A stretch of 64,000 nucleotides of DNA from Asterias rubens. Its lineage: Eukaryota > Echinodermata > Asteroidea > Forcipulatida > Asteriidae. Positions within the stretch are counted from its first letter, which is position 1; every line of letters begins with the position of its first letter. Where the stretch lies: the NCBI RefSeq assembly GCF_902459465.1, contig NC_047076.1:1-64000 (forward strand). The letters run 5' to 3'. The notes below the pieces were generated by a model that made no database searches, was not told where the DNA came from, and saw nothing but the letters and a program-made list of their open reading frames with translations. Below are positions 11,768 through 24,500 of this stretch, in pieces. Both the position numbers and the translations under genes were made by a program.

Positions 11768-12821
11768 TAAGGACAGAGATTTACACATGTTTATTGGGCA
11801 TACAGCAGTCAGTCAGAGCAGTAGAATAGAAAAATTAGAGTAGAAGAAGAAAGAAAAACTGACAGCACCAACCTTTCGCAAGGCTTGCGTGGAACATCTG
11901 GTGCGCAGGCTTGTTGAAATTTGCGTGCTCGGGCTTAAACGTACATACACAAAATAAATCGGGCCATCAGTTTGCGCGCTTAGCAGAGGCTGAAGTTTGC
12001 GCGAGGATGGAAGTTTGCGCCCAACAGTTTTAATAAGACTACAATAGTATACAGTCATGTCTGTTCTGGGTACTCGCCTAATAGAAAATAGATGGGATAC
12101 ACTGTTATTGTTAAAGGATTTTTAAAGTACCTTAGTCTCTTGGATGTCTCATCAAACTCTGGCAAAGACAGAAACAGGAAATGGTTATCATAATGCTGCT
12201 GTCGACAAACACGGCACAGTTCAAAAGTTGACAACACACATCCATTAACTTTAAAATGGCCGCCATGCAGTTCACGCTGTTAACGCGATTTCACTGTTGT
12301 CAACTAAGTAGATTAATTTATTTTGGAGCTTTGAAGCCTCAGATAGTCCCTTCAGAATTTTGTTTTATCTTTTTTATACTTTTCATTGTCAAAATATTAT
12401 TAATTGATTTATACTATAGCTTGACTATTTTTTTTTTTTTTACGATTGGGAAATGACGAGACTTAGAGTCAAGGAATTTCAAGATGGCCACATAAACAAA
12501 CTGTTGGTTGCGGTTGTCGCTTGCGTCGTGTCTCCCCTCTTATCTACCGTGTCTCTCTCTGTTGCTAGCCGAGTGGCAGTTGTGTTTTAACTTCTGCTTC
12601 CCAGTATTTATAGTGTCTCTTTTCGTAAACAAGTGAACAGTCGTGCCCATATTCCATGATTACCGAGTTATGACCGGTTCTGTCATAATAAACAAAGACA
12701 CGATTCCAGAAGAGTAAACTAGTGCAGCGGTATATTGCACATTGCATTGCAATTGCAGATCCAACCAACCAACCCACTACACAATTCCAACACCAGGCAA
12801 TTGACAGATAATGTTGAACAA

Positions 12822-15800
12822 ATGGCTTCAGCTTCAAAAAAGAACATCAAAGTGTCCGAAAAGGTCAGTAGGCCATATTTAAACTGAGTTAAAGTTTTGC
12901 CTTACTTTGTCAAAATAAGTTGTTGAGGTAATTTGCACTTTGTTTTTGTTGAGAATGAGGTTCAGAAAATTTTGCACTGTCGGATTAAAAAGTTTACGTT
13001 TTCCTACCTACAGCTAGCTAGGATAGGATACTCAAGGTTCGTTGGCTATAATTGGACAACTGCCGCCAAAAGTGCGAGTGGTTGTGATAGATGTTAGTGT
13101 TTAAAAATATTAAAGTTTGTTAACATGCTGCAAATTTTAAGGCCTTTTAAAAGTGACCCTTAATTAAATAAAGTTTTGGTTTAAGCATGTTAAGATAAGG
13201 GTCTTGAAAAATCTTCAATTATTATACAATTTAATGTGTATAGTATTTATGCTTACAGGTTTGTTGTTACATTTATTGTATTAAGTGCCTTGTTACTTAT
13301 TTATTTGGGGGATTATGCTTTTCTCCAAAGGTCCAAGAGATTAAACGTATGCAGAGAAATTGGTTTGACCAAAGAGCTTCGTCAGGAGGTAGTGAGAAAA
13401 CGTCTTCATCTGCTTCTAGACTGGCCCCTACAGGGAGAGGGAGCAGTAAAGGAGCAAAAGAAACAACAAATAAACCAGGTCAGGATTCATCTTTTAAAAT
13501 ACGAATATATTGAGCTTTCAAATTTAAGTTCTTTTCAGAGAATGGTCATTTATAAGAACAAAAAATGAACAAATCAAACACAATCAGTCTTTATTTATTT
13601 ATTTATTTATTGACATCTAACAGCGGAAAGCCGCCACTTACAGGAATCGTTAAAAACTATGTAAAAATATAAATTTAAATATGAATATAAATATAACAAT
13701 ATATAATATTAAAAATTAAACAATATTGATAAAAACATTATTATAAGTAGACAAAAATAGTACACCAAAACCCACTGTGCTTCATTGACACAATAGTAGA
13801 ACTGAAATGACTCAACCACCACACTATGTGTACTGCAATAGTAAAAAAGTATTTAATTTTAACAAATGCGAAAATATTTAACAATTATTTTGGCAACAAT
13901 TAGCAGTTGAAGTTTTAATGAGATCATTGTTCTTAAAGTCACCTGGAAATAGATTTTTCTTTTCTTTCAAACATAGAAGTATATGCTTACGAACAATAAA
14001 ACAATTTTTTTAGTATTTGTTTGTCACGATTTATATGTTTAAAAAATATATAAAGTAAAGTTGTTTGGGGGCTGACTCCGCCTACCCCTTTTGTGACGTC
14101 AATCGAGGCAGACTTTGCCTGCAATGCGTATAGTAAACACACATGCAAAGTACATGACGTCCAAGTCGTGAGTTGGTACTTTTCAGAAAGTGTTTTTCTG
14201 CATTCAGCAGCAATACACCTGGTCGGCATTGTCGGGAAATAAAATAAAAAAATTTAAAACGTACAAACTCACGACTTGGTCCGTACATGTACTTTGCAAT
14301 TGTGTTTACTCTACGCATTACAGGCAAAGTCTGCCTCGATTGACGTCACGAACAGCGCCCTCTCGGGTCGGGGTCTACTCTTAAATTTGTAAATAACATA
14401 ATAACTGTTTATTCACATTCCACTCATCAAAACACATATATTAGTGACAAAAGCTTTATTTTGAAAAAATACCACTTCCAGGTGACTTTAAAGGAACACG
14501 TTGCCTTGGATCGGACGAGTTGGTCTATTAAAAGTGTTTGAAACCGTTTGTTATGAAATGCATATGGTTAGAAAGATGTTTTAAAAGTAGAATATAATTA
14601 TCGACACAAGTATCACCCAAAACTGTACGGTTTTCTTTTTACGTCGCGAACTATCACAGTCGGCCTTTTATGGGAGTCAAAATTTTGACTGCCATAAATG
14701 GCTAACCGTGTTATTGGACGAGGTAAAAAGAAAACCACGCAATTTCGAGGCATATTTGTGTAGATCATTGTATTCTACTTTTACAACATCTTTCGAACCA
14801 TATGCATTTGATAACAAACGGTTACAAAACGCTTTTCAAAGACGAACCCGACCGATCCAAGGCAACGTGTTCCTTTAAATCATCTGTCAGTCATATGCAA
14901 TGTGCAGCCTTGTTTTATCATGAAACTGGTATTTTTGCTTGTGTGGGGTTTCTCTTTAGTAGGCCCCTATCTTGGACACATAGGTTTGCATCAATAACTA
15001 AATAAACAACTTGTTTGCTCTGTTTTATCCAAAATAGACACTGTTTCATGGGTTGTTTCCGGAAACTCAAAGAAAAAGCCTGTAACAGTCAGGGCAAGAT
15101 CTGCATCCCCAGCTCGTCCAACCAGCCATAAATCTGTTTTGCCCGCACAAACAAGCTCAAGAGGAAAGGGGGGATTCAACCCAAAAGTCAAAGATGGGCG
15201 ACCTCAGTCATCAGGACAACCAACAGGTCATCTGACAACATCAAGAAGTGATACTGGAACAGTAAAGAAGAGTCCAAACCTAGGAGGTTCTGGTGAACGG
15301 TATCTAAATGGAACAGTCTCTCATGTTGCCTCAGAACCAAACTTGGACTTTGCTGTTGAGCCAAATGAGAACTGGAATACAGACTCAAATGTGAGAACTT
15401 ATCATCCAGGTGCAACACAGGGAAAATCAGACCAATCAAATCATAGCCAACAGAAAGGCTACAACCATTCAGACTATGTTACCGATATAGCTGTCCAATC
15501 ACATTCCACAAAGTTACTAGATGGCCAATCAGATATCAGAGTGCAAACTATAAACCAATCAAGTGAGAATGAAATTCCTGGTGTCGCTCAATCAAAAGGA
15601 AACAGTGCAGGATTAATGGAGCCGGATGCATTTGATAAGCTCGCTGACCAGATTGCAAGTAAAGTTAAGGCTGATTTAAAGCTTGAACGGAATCAAGTGA
15701 TGCACTCAATTGGTTACTCAGGAATAAGCATCCTAGAAGATGATGGAAGTGAAGAGGGAAGAAGCAGTGTACAGTCCGGTCATAAATGCAGCAAGTGCAA

Positions 15801-17686
15801 GCAGTTTATGGTAATAATGTAAACTTCTTAATTTCTTAACTTGTGGAACAATTTTTATGGAAATTTTGAATCCATAGGGAACCAGATGAAGTTATTGTTT
15901 ATTGTATGGAGGAGGTTATACTCTTCCATATATGTCTGGATCTAGTTTATTGCTCCATGGGTAAATGTAGGAGTCTTTTTATATTTGATTATGTTGATAA
16001 TTAACCTTTTTGCTTTTGTTTCCAGGTTGCCCCAGATCACACTCCAATTATTCTTATACCTTGTGGTCATACACTATGTGAAGCTTGTGCAGAGGACAGA
16101 ATTAAATGTCCAACATGTAGAACCAGAGGTAAACAAACTTAACATGTGTTCCTACTTTATCAATTGCAAGGCTTAGAGGGGTTACTACATTGCTTCAGTG
16201 CACAACAGTTTCTTAAAGAGGCCAAATCTTCCAAACACTTAACTTCCTTCATGAAACAAGAATAATATCATGCAGTTGTACATCATTTGTTTTGCTTTTA
16301 TCTTGGTACAATAAGATCAACACAATATAACAGCTCAAAGTATAACTCATTTTACTTTAAATAATTGTAAACGTAAACATTAAGCAAAACTGTTCATGGA
16401 AAAATAATGCAAATGGATGACATTCATTCCTCCAATGTTCTAGGAGTTTGATGCATGCCATGTTGAAGATATTAAGATTGTCTTTTCTTATTTCAGTGAC
16501 TTCAACAACAATTAATTCAACACTCCAGCAAGTTATTTCAGCAGGAGCAGTCAATAGTCAGTTAGCATCAATCAAATCCAAAGGAGAATTAACATCCCAC
16601 CAATCATACACCCCCTTAAACAAATCAGATCTTCCAGTGGGTTCAGTGAGCCAAAACACAAATCGACTGTACCAATCAGAACATAGGGGTGTCCAAGTTC
16701 ATTCTTCACATTTAAGAAATGAAGTGGACTATGAATCAAGGACTGGAGGTTTTGTTGATCATCGAGAGACAGAAGTAGAGAATACTGGTAGGAGGAAAAT
16801 AAGCCCAGAGGAGCAAGCCCAGAAGTATTTGACAGAATATCAGAATCTGTTAATTCGCTGTGAAGCCATGGAAGGTGAAGAAGAAGAGATTCTAGCAGCA
16901 ATGGAAAGAAAAAATAGAGAAATAGCAAAACAAAAGGTATAGTGGCTTATTTTCCTTCAACAAAATTCAAATGACCATACTTATTATATGTATTGACAAG
17001 TATGAATGTTGTGGATTTGTTCCCTTTTATATTTGTATAGAAACAAGTTTGGAACATCTCAAACGAACAAGACAGACTTCGAGAAGAGTCAAGGAAGATA
17101 GAAGAGCGAATCAATGCTCTTGACTTGCACCGAAGGGAGTATGAGCAGCAGTGTAAGGATCTTGAAGAGGATAAGACGGAGCAGTCAGAGCGACTGACTT
17201 TGGTCAGAGACATGCTGAGAGGACTTGAACGGACCAAAGAAAAGGTACATAATTTGGTACATTTGAGACTAGAGCAGCCCAGAATATTTTTCAGAATAAT
17301 TGCAACTCTTTTATTATTATTTGAAGACCAAACCCCAGATTCAAACAGCCCAACTTATTTAAGCCAATCACAGTTTGAGATCACTTAAGAAGGTTTTTGT
17401 CTTTAGGTTGTTTCCAAATTGATTGCTTGGCAGTTGCTATGACCAGAGCGTATCAAAGCTGCTCTTGAATGTTATCAATCGAGCTGTGGCACTGGCCAAA
17501 ATTGCTTGATTTGGACACAGCATTTCATCAGATTGAAATTGCTTTCAAATTGCAGGAAACATTCACAGCTTTGTTTAAATTTATATAGAGAGAATGTTAC
17601 AAACATTTGTTTCACTAAATTAATATTGTGTTATTTCATTACAGATTAAACTCCACGGAAGGAATTATAATATTTCCTTCAATTAA
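12822..17686 (+). CDS. RING-finger / coiled-coil protein, probable E3 ubiquitin ligase
   Basis: Seven exons join in frame: 12822-12863, 13331-13478, 15038-15810, 16026-16128, 16497-16936, 17041-17244, 17645-17686 (583 aa). The start ATG opens MASASKKNIKVSEK and the next exon has KRMQRNWFDQR. About 260 residues of Ser/Asn/Gln-rich, probably disordered sequence follow. A C3HC4-type RING spans the exon 3/4 junction (residues about 315-355): CSKCK, then IPCGH, LCEACAED and KCPTCRTR supply the zinc ligands. The C-terminal 150 residues (KYLTEYQNLLIRCEAME onward) are Glu/Lys/Arg-rich and likely coiled coil. RING proteins of this layout usually transfer ubiquitin, but I cannot assign a named ortholog. 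The last exon codes only 13 residues before TAA and sits immediately beside a retroposon fragment, so the C-terminus may have been shortened or the true last exon missed. Confidence 0.8.
14086..14358. mobile_element. Foldback element in RING gene intron
   Basis: GTGACGTCAATCGAGGCAGA at the left pairs with TCTGCCTCGATTGACGTCAC at the right; the arms continue through GCAAAGTACATG / CATGTACTTTGC and CACGACTTGG copies. The 270-bp element is non-coding and lies in the intron between exons 2 and 3. Confidence 0.85.
14487..14879. mobile_element. MITE with AAAGGAACACGTTGCC ends
   Basis: Terminal inverted repeats TTTAAAGGAACACGTTGCCT and AGGCAACGTGTTCCTTTAAA flank about 390 bp, with subterminal repeats CCATATGCATTT/AAATGCATATGG. 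TTTAAA at the ends may hold a TTAA-type target duplication (piggyBac-like), but this is inference. Inside the RING gene intron. Confidence 0.88.
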
Positions 17687-17689
17687 CAA

Positions 17690-18607
17690 AGAAAGACTTC
17701 TAGAAAAAAGCTACAGTGCCTGTGAGGACATCTAGGCTACCTTGAAGTTTGAGTGCAGCAAACAAGGTTTTTAATTCCATAATTATTTCCTCAAACCTAC
17801 CACCGACACAATTACTCTGAAACAAACAGTTGCCATATGTAGTTGATGCTACTCGGGCCAAACTCGGCTCGAGTCGTTGTGACCACAGGTTTGTCCAACA
17901 ATAGAAATTCGTCTGTGCCATCCAGGCAGATCCTGGGCAGCTTGAACAGCTTAATCGTGTTGTAGGCCGACTGCGTTGAGGTCGTCTATAAGCTGTAATA
18001 TGTACTGTAGGTGCAGTGGAGGCTTCCACCCTGTCGAAAGGGTTCAGATGGCTGGTTTTGTGGATTTAAGAAGGTAGCAAGAGGCACCTCAGGTCTCCAA
18101 AGAGCATGGCGGTCAAACTAAGACGACTTCTCAGCAGGGTTGTTGTGGCAGGTGTTATGCATGTGCGAGAGTACAAGTCTTTGTTGGACAGTCGTACTGG
18201 AAAGTGCACATTGAGGCTGTAATGCATGAGAGCCAGTGAGAGGTGTCGAGATTCTTGGCCATGGTGTCAGTGATCGCTAGAGCTTCACAGTTGTACAAAA
18301 GCACTGTCTCGACTGTGGACTTGAAGAGCTGATTTTTGGCTTTATCGCTAGCTACTCCATCCCACACAGGTTTGAGTTTTCGAGCGGCGACCCATGCCAG
18401 CTGCCGTCGTCGCTGAATGGCACTTTGGCTATCTGCAACGTTGCATCCCAGGTAGCAGAAGTCGTCACAGGATGCAAGAGGGACGCTGGCTGTTGTACAG
18501 ATGGTAGTGTGTGGAATGTCTCCAATTTTGCCATAAGACAGTAGGAATACAATGAACACTAAACAAAAGTTGCTCTTGTCAAAATTCTTTAAAATGGACA
18601 GATACAC
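17690..18607 (-). pseudogene. RTE-like non-LTR retrotransposon fragment (reverse transcriptase C-terminal part)
   Basis: Minus-strand frames read FCYLGCNV, RRRQLAWVAARKLKPVW, NQLFKSTVETVLLYNCEAL and KNLDTSHW, the C-terminal region that follows the RT domain in RTE/BovB-like elements. The frame breaks near 18155 and a further frame (17700-18029) reads ITAYRRPQRS-type sequence. It is 5'-truncated and frameshifted, therefore dead. It lies between the converging 3' ends of the RING gene and MYO10. Confidence 0.7.
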
Positions 18608-19211
18608 ATTAAGACAAAAAAAAAACGTAACCTTAAGAAGAAATTTTGTATAAAATGTTTGTATTTATTTGTAGCAAATCGGAATTTATTTGTACATACT
18701 TATAGAGTACATTTGTTATGGTATATTGCATCAGAAAGTTAACACATACGAAGTAAAAGTTACAACAGAAAAATATTAAACTCTATTTTTGTTTGCATTT
18801 AGCCCTTTGTGAAGCTTCAAAGTACCTGAGTTTAAATGTATGTCAATTACTCGGAAAGCTTTGGTAGAGGGAAAAAAATGCACTAATAGCTATTTCTGCA
18901 AATTGATTACATCTCCAACGCACGTTAACTGCAATTCATTTAGATTAAGCTTAGTTCCATGTACATGCAAAATCTGCTATAACCTCAGCAGGAAATATTG
19001 AATAAAAGACAAAACTTTCATCAGTAAATCCTTTGATGAGCCAGTAACCAATTCATATACGGTACATACTGTGGTATTTCAGTTCATTACCTGTTTCTGA
19101 TAATGACCGAAATGTTCTATGCAAAATAAAACATTATGCAATAAAACATTATCTCTGCTAAATCATCATATTGTTATTAACTATCTGTGGATGTTTAAAC
19201 TATGGTTAAAT

Positions 19212-19515
19212 TAAAGGCAGCGGACACTATTGGTAATTACTCAAAATAATTATTAGCATAAAACCTTTCTTGGTGACGAGTCAAGGGGAGAGGTTGATGG
19301 TATAAAACATCGTGAGAAACTTGAGGTCTCAAAATCAACCATCTAAACGCACACAACTTCGTACACAAGGGTGTTTACTTCTTTCATTATTATCTCACAA
19401 CTTTGATGACCAGTTGAGCTCAAATTTTCACAGGTTTGTTATTTTAAGCGTTTGTTGAGATACACCAACTGTGAAGACTAGTCTTTGACATATACCAATA
19501 GTGTCCACTGCCTTT
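19212..19515. mobile_element. MITE, ACACTATTGGTAAT family
   Basis: Left end CGGACACTATTGGTAATTAC and right end ACCAATAGTGTCCACTGCC are inverted. The internal region is shorter than in other copies because one arm of the central palindrome is missing. Confidence 0.85.
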
Positions 19516-20079
19516 GAAGTTGGTTTTCCTTTACATAATTCGTCATTCTATATTATGGTTGCATTAAAGTTACTTTTTCATTACACAGTAAGTCATTCTG
19601 TACCTAAGCTTGTCCGTAGCTCGGTTATTTCAAGAGTCTGATTACAACGTATCTTTTTAAAGTTGAAACTTTTGCTTTAAATTACAATGCAACATAGTCT
19701 ATAGGGGAAAAATACAGACACATGCCACATGAATATAAAAATATCCTTTTACTTTTCTTTAAACTTAAAGGGAAACAAAATGAAAATAACGACATGTGTA
19801 CCTTTGTGTTCTGCTATATTAAACATTGTCTAAATCACAATAGACAGTTAGTATCAAACATAATTATTTACATCTTATCAAACTTGTGAGAAAACTTCAG
19901 AGTTTACAATTTGTGCCAAAACAAGTCAACACAATATTTTCAGACAGTTGGTAAGTCCTTCATTTTGTCATTTGTTATTAGTAGTGGTGCTAGACTAAAC
20001 TCAACAGAACAGCTGAGATATTAAAGTATTTTAAGATTTATTAGTTGTATGTTTTGCAACTGTGTTTCATACTCTGACC

Positions 20080-20325
20080 TAGTATGGGTTCCAAGACCAT
20101 GGCGTCTGCGCACACACACACAACCAATGTTCAGATCTATGTTCACAGCTAACTATTCATGAATAATCATAGAGGGCGCTGTGACTCAAATTACAAAGCG
20201 CTCTCTATGTTAATTAATACAAGTGTACAGTGTGGAGTGTACTTAGATCAGAACGTTGATTGTGTGTGCACAAATGCCATGGTCTTTAGACCAAGACTCT
20301 GATCCAACTTAGATGGTACAAATAA
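20080..20325. mobile_element. Foldback element with CCAAGACCATGGC arms
   Basis: GGGTTCCAAGACCATGGCGT pairs with GCCATGGTCTTTAGACC, and AGAGGGCGCTGTGA with a diverged copy AAAGCGCTCTCTATG. The 245-bp, non-coding element lies downstream of MYO10. Confidence 0.7.
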
Positions 20326-20753
20326 TGGATGTCTTACCAAACTAGCTTTAAGCATCCATGGTTTGACATTTATACTGCATCACTATTTATAGCAACAAAA
20401 GGAAAGTATTTCAAGGCATGGTATAAGGAATATTCACAAATACCAGAGAAAAAAAAATTGAATTATTTATTAACTCTGAAGAAATGAAAAGTATTTGATG
20501 TGTTTGAGAATAAGAAAAAGAAATTGCAGGTTTCATAAAATTGTAGATCCAAAGCAAATAAACAAGCGTGTCGATTTGTTTGTACAGTGCTATCGTATAA
20601 GGATGAAGAACAATAAATTGTCTTCAATTCTTCACAACTGTTTTTACGTAATATAGACGGCTGAAGAATCCACAAGATAAATTTTCACACATATGAAGAG
20701 ATTATGGGCAGATTCCTTCCAAATAATTGTCAACTGTTTACTAAAACTACCTT

Positions 20754-21105
20754 GAAGGGAAGGTACACGTTTGGTAATTACTCAAAACAACTGACTTGGT
20801 AACGAGCATTGGAGAGCTGTTGATAGTATAAAACATTGTGTGAAAACGGCTCCCTCTGAAGTAGCATAGTTTTTGAGAAAGAGGTAATTTATCACTAAAA
20901 TAATAAATACTTCTAGCCAGAAGTCTTTTATTCCTATCAGAAAGCACACACATTCGTCCAACAAGGGTGTTTTTTCTCTCATAATTTTCTCACAACTCCG
21001 ATGACCAATTTAGCTCAAATTTTCACAGGCTTGTTATTTTATGCTTATGTTGGAATACACAAGTAAGAAGACTGGTCTTTGACAATTACCAAACGTGTAC
21101 CTTCA
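20754..21105. mobile_element. MITE, GGTACACGTTTGGTAAT subfamily
   Basis: Ends GAAGGTACACGTTTGGTAAT-like and ATTACCAAACGTGTACCTTC are inverted. The body shares ACGGCTCCCTCTGAAGTA and CACAACTCCGATGACCAATT with the other MITEs, so it is a variant of the same superfamily. Confidence 0.85.
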
Positions 21106-21504
21106 CATTAAGCTTTCTTCTTCTTTTCAGCCATGTTTTGGGGTCACACATTTGTGTGGGAGAAAAATAAACAAACATACATTAATTTGAGATAAATATA
21201 AAATACTCTCTGGACATGTAATTCATCAAATGAAACAGAGAGCAAAAAAGTGTATTTGTTTATATATATTTATACTTGTAAAATAAATATGTTTTAATAC
21301 AATAATTCTGACAATGGCTTTGTGTAGTGACATCCTCTTTCTGTTGGTAGAATGTGTTTGGTTGTATTCATTCAGGCAGGGGTAAATATCTACACATTCT
21401 TATTCTTACACTTGAAGCCTGAACAGGAAAATATATTACATCAAGTAGATTTCCACTTATCTTTTATCAAAACCTGTATATATTACTTACCACTGTGACT
21501 TTCA

Positions 21505-24500
21505 TCAAAAATATTTATCAAATGGGGAAGGATTGTTGAGGGCTACAGGTTGTTTTTGTTCTGGAATATTTCCATTTGAAACGCTGTAGATACTTTGCCT
21601 TTTCCGGACTATCTCATTAATGTAGGCCTTCATCAACTTGGCAATCTCAAAGACCTACAAAGACATCAGAAAGTGACAACCTTGGTTAAACTCTACTCAT
21701 AGATTTGAAAAACTTGCGTTACAAACTTGTCTTCATAATAACAAAGACACAATAGTACGGGAAAAAACAAACATTTGACAACCGTATCCACTTGATGTGG
21801 AACTGAGTGCTAAGAATGACTAGAGTCTGATTGTACAGAATGGATAGAGTCAACCCCAAGAACAACCAACCCCCCCCCCCCAAAAAAAAACAAGCATCAA
21901 CAACAACAAAACACCCCCCCCCCCCCCAACACACAACACAACACCAAATCCTGCACTTTCTGGTATAATGACTTACTTGGTTTGTTTCAAAGGACAATTC
22001 ATGTCGTCTTCCTTCTACAACTATCTTGTACTCGTTTGGTATCGGTGCTCCAAATGATAGTATCCTAGGAGTCAAACACAAATTAAATTACTTATATGTT
22101 TATAAAAAACAAACCTTTTTTCTTTTCATTTTTAAATTTCCTAATTTAGAAACAGTTAAATTAAATGTTCCACAATCCTTCCAACATTTTTGAGTAACAA
22201 ACGTTCACAGGCCTAGTGGACTACACAAGGGTTTTTACTTGTCCGCCCCTATTTTCAAATGTTATCTAAAAGCTGGTGATCAACGAGGTGTAAATAAGCT
22301 GCTACAGTAGAGTGACATGGTGCTTTCAATATCCTCAATTAAAGGGAAGGTACACGTTTGGTAATTGTCAAAGACCAGTCTTCTCACTTGGTGTATCCCA
22401 TCATAAGCATAAAATAACAAGCCTGTGAAAATTTGGGCTCAATCGGTCATCGAAGTTGCAAGAAAATGATGACAGAAAAACTACCCTTGTTGGACGAATT
22501 TGTGTGCTTTCATATAGGAATAAAATACTTCTAGCTAGAAGTCTTTTATTATTTTAGTGAGAAATTACCTCTTTCTCAAAAACTACGTTACTTCAGAGGG
22601 AGTAGTTTCCCACAACGTTTTATACTACCGACAGCTCTCCAATGCTTGTTACCAAGTCAGTTTTTAAGTTAATATTTGTTTTGAGTAACTACCAAACGTG
22701 TGCCTTCCCTTTACACTTTGCTACAATAACCAATGGTAATTTGATCAGCCCTCACCTCTCATACGTAATCTCTTCAATTGGATTAGGTTCCCCCTGTTTA
22801 TGTACAGCAACCATACTAGCACCAACAGCAAGCCACAGGTTGGCAGGAAATCTACCATCAGTGCTCTCTACCTCAAATAAACGTGCACCATAAGACTTCC
22901 ATTGCTGGATGATGTTCATGTAGGCTTCTTGAGCACTGTCTGCAGAAATACCCTAGGGAAGTAATAACAATTATAGTTGGCAATTATATCATGGTTTCAG
23001 GCTGGACAGTAAATAGTATTAGCTCCCTGAAGAATTGCAAATTGACAAACAAGTTCCTGAGATGCAGCAGAGATGCTTATAGTTCAGTTTCTTAATTTAT
23101 TAAAATTGGTTCACACACAATTGCACCTGCTTAGCCTTTTGAATAGTGCCATTTGTTCAGAGCCTAGACGAAGTTAATGTCCAGATACACTAGGGATGAC
23201 AGAACGTTGGCTTAGTATTCTTTTAAAGACACTAGACACTATTGGTAATTGTTAAAGACCAGTCTACTCAACAGTCTTAAAGCCATTGGACCCTTTCGGT
23301 TCAGAAAAAAATAATAAAAGTTCACAGATTTACAAATAACTTACAGGGTTTATAGAAGGCAATGGTGAAAGACTTCTCTTGAAATATTGTTCCATGAAAT
23401 GCTTTACTTTTTGAGAAAACAGCAAAACAATATAAATTCTCGTTAACGAGAATTACGGATTTATTTTAAACACATGTCATGACACGGCGAAACGCGCGGA
23501 AACAAGGGTGGGTTTTCCCGTTGTTTACTCCCGACTCCGATGACCGATTGAGCCTAAATTTTCACAGGTTTGTTATTTGATATAGAAGTTGTGGTACACA
23601 AAGTGTGGGCCTTGGACAACACTGTTTACCGAAAGGGTCCAATGGCTTTAAAGACACTGTACACTATTGGTAATTGTCAAAGACCAGTCTTCTCACTTGG
23701 TGTTAAAGACACTGGACACTATTGGTAATTGTCAAAGACCAGTCTTCTCACTTGGTGTTAAAGACACTGGACACTATTGGTAATTGTCAAAGACCAGTCT
23801 TCTCACTTGGTGTTAAAGACACTGGACACTATTGGTAATTATTGTCAAAGACCAGTCTTCTCACTTGGTGTTAAAGACACTGTACACTATTGGTAATTGT
23901 CAAAGACACTGTACACTATTGGTAATTGTCAAAGACACTGGACACTATTGGTAATTGTCAAAGACCAGTCTTCTCACTTGGTGTTAAAGACACTGGACAC
24001 TATTGGTAATTGTCAAAGACCAGTCTTCTCACTTGGTGTTAAAGACACTGTACACTATTGGTAATTGTCAAAGACCAGTCTTCTCACTTGGTGTTAAAGA
24101 CACTGTACACTATTGGTAATTGTCAAAGACCAGTCTTCTCACTTGGTGTTAAAGACACTGTACACTATTGGTAATTGTCAAAGACCAGTCTTCTCAACAG
24201 TCTTAAAGACACTGTACACTATTGGTAATTGTCAAAGACCAGTCTTCTCAACAGTCTTAAAGACACTGGACACTATTGGTAATTGTCAAAGACCAGTCTT
24301 CTCACTTGGTGTTAAAGACACTGTACACTAATGGTAATTGTCAAAGACCAGTCTTCTCACTTGGTGTAAAAGACACTGTACACTATTGGAAATTGTCAAA
24401 GACCAGTCTTCTCACTTGGTGTATCTTAAAGACACTGGACACGTTTGGTAATTGTCAAAGACCAGTCTTCTCACTTGGTGTTTCTCAACATATGTATAAA

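Larger units (their letters stand above)
10487..12821. other. Divergent intergenic region between HROB and the RING gene
   Basis: The two genes are transcribed away from each other. The region holds a 5' UTR exon of HROB (about 10487-10531 with an acceptor behind it), a foldback element (10655-10915), a MITE with a nested insertion (11176-11767) and a poly-C run of about 20 (11643-11663). The remaining 1 kb up to the RING start is non-repetitive and CpG-containing and probably carries both promoters. A possible non-coding HROB exon ends at a donor near 12132 (minus strand, AAG|GTACTT). No TATA box is evident. Confidence 0.55.
18650..21504 (-). other. Probable MYO10 3' UTR and downstream region
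   Basis: No coding exon is visible downstream of the MYO10 stop. The stretch is AT-rich, contains three transposon-derived elements (19212-19515, 20080-20325, 20754-21105), and carries TTTATT motifs near 18663 and 18685, which are AATAAA on the minus strand and could be the polyadenylation signal of a long 3' UTR. The exact end cannot be fixed from sequence alone. Confidence 0.45.

Noticed and set aside
12055..12456. Short ORFs on both strands between HROB and the RING gene
   Set aside because: No domain or splice support; this stretch looks like promoter and 5' UTR sequence.
21719..22081. 120-codon minus-strand ORF over MYO10 exon 44
   Set aside because: Its first part is exon 44; the remainder is intron including two poly-C runs translated as Gly-rich sequence.
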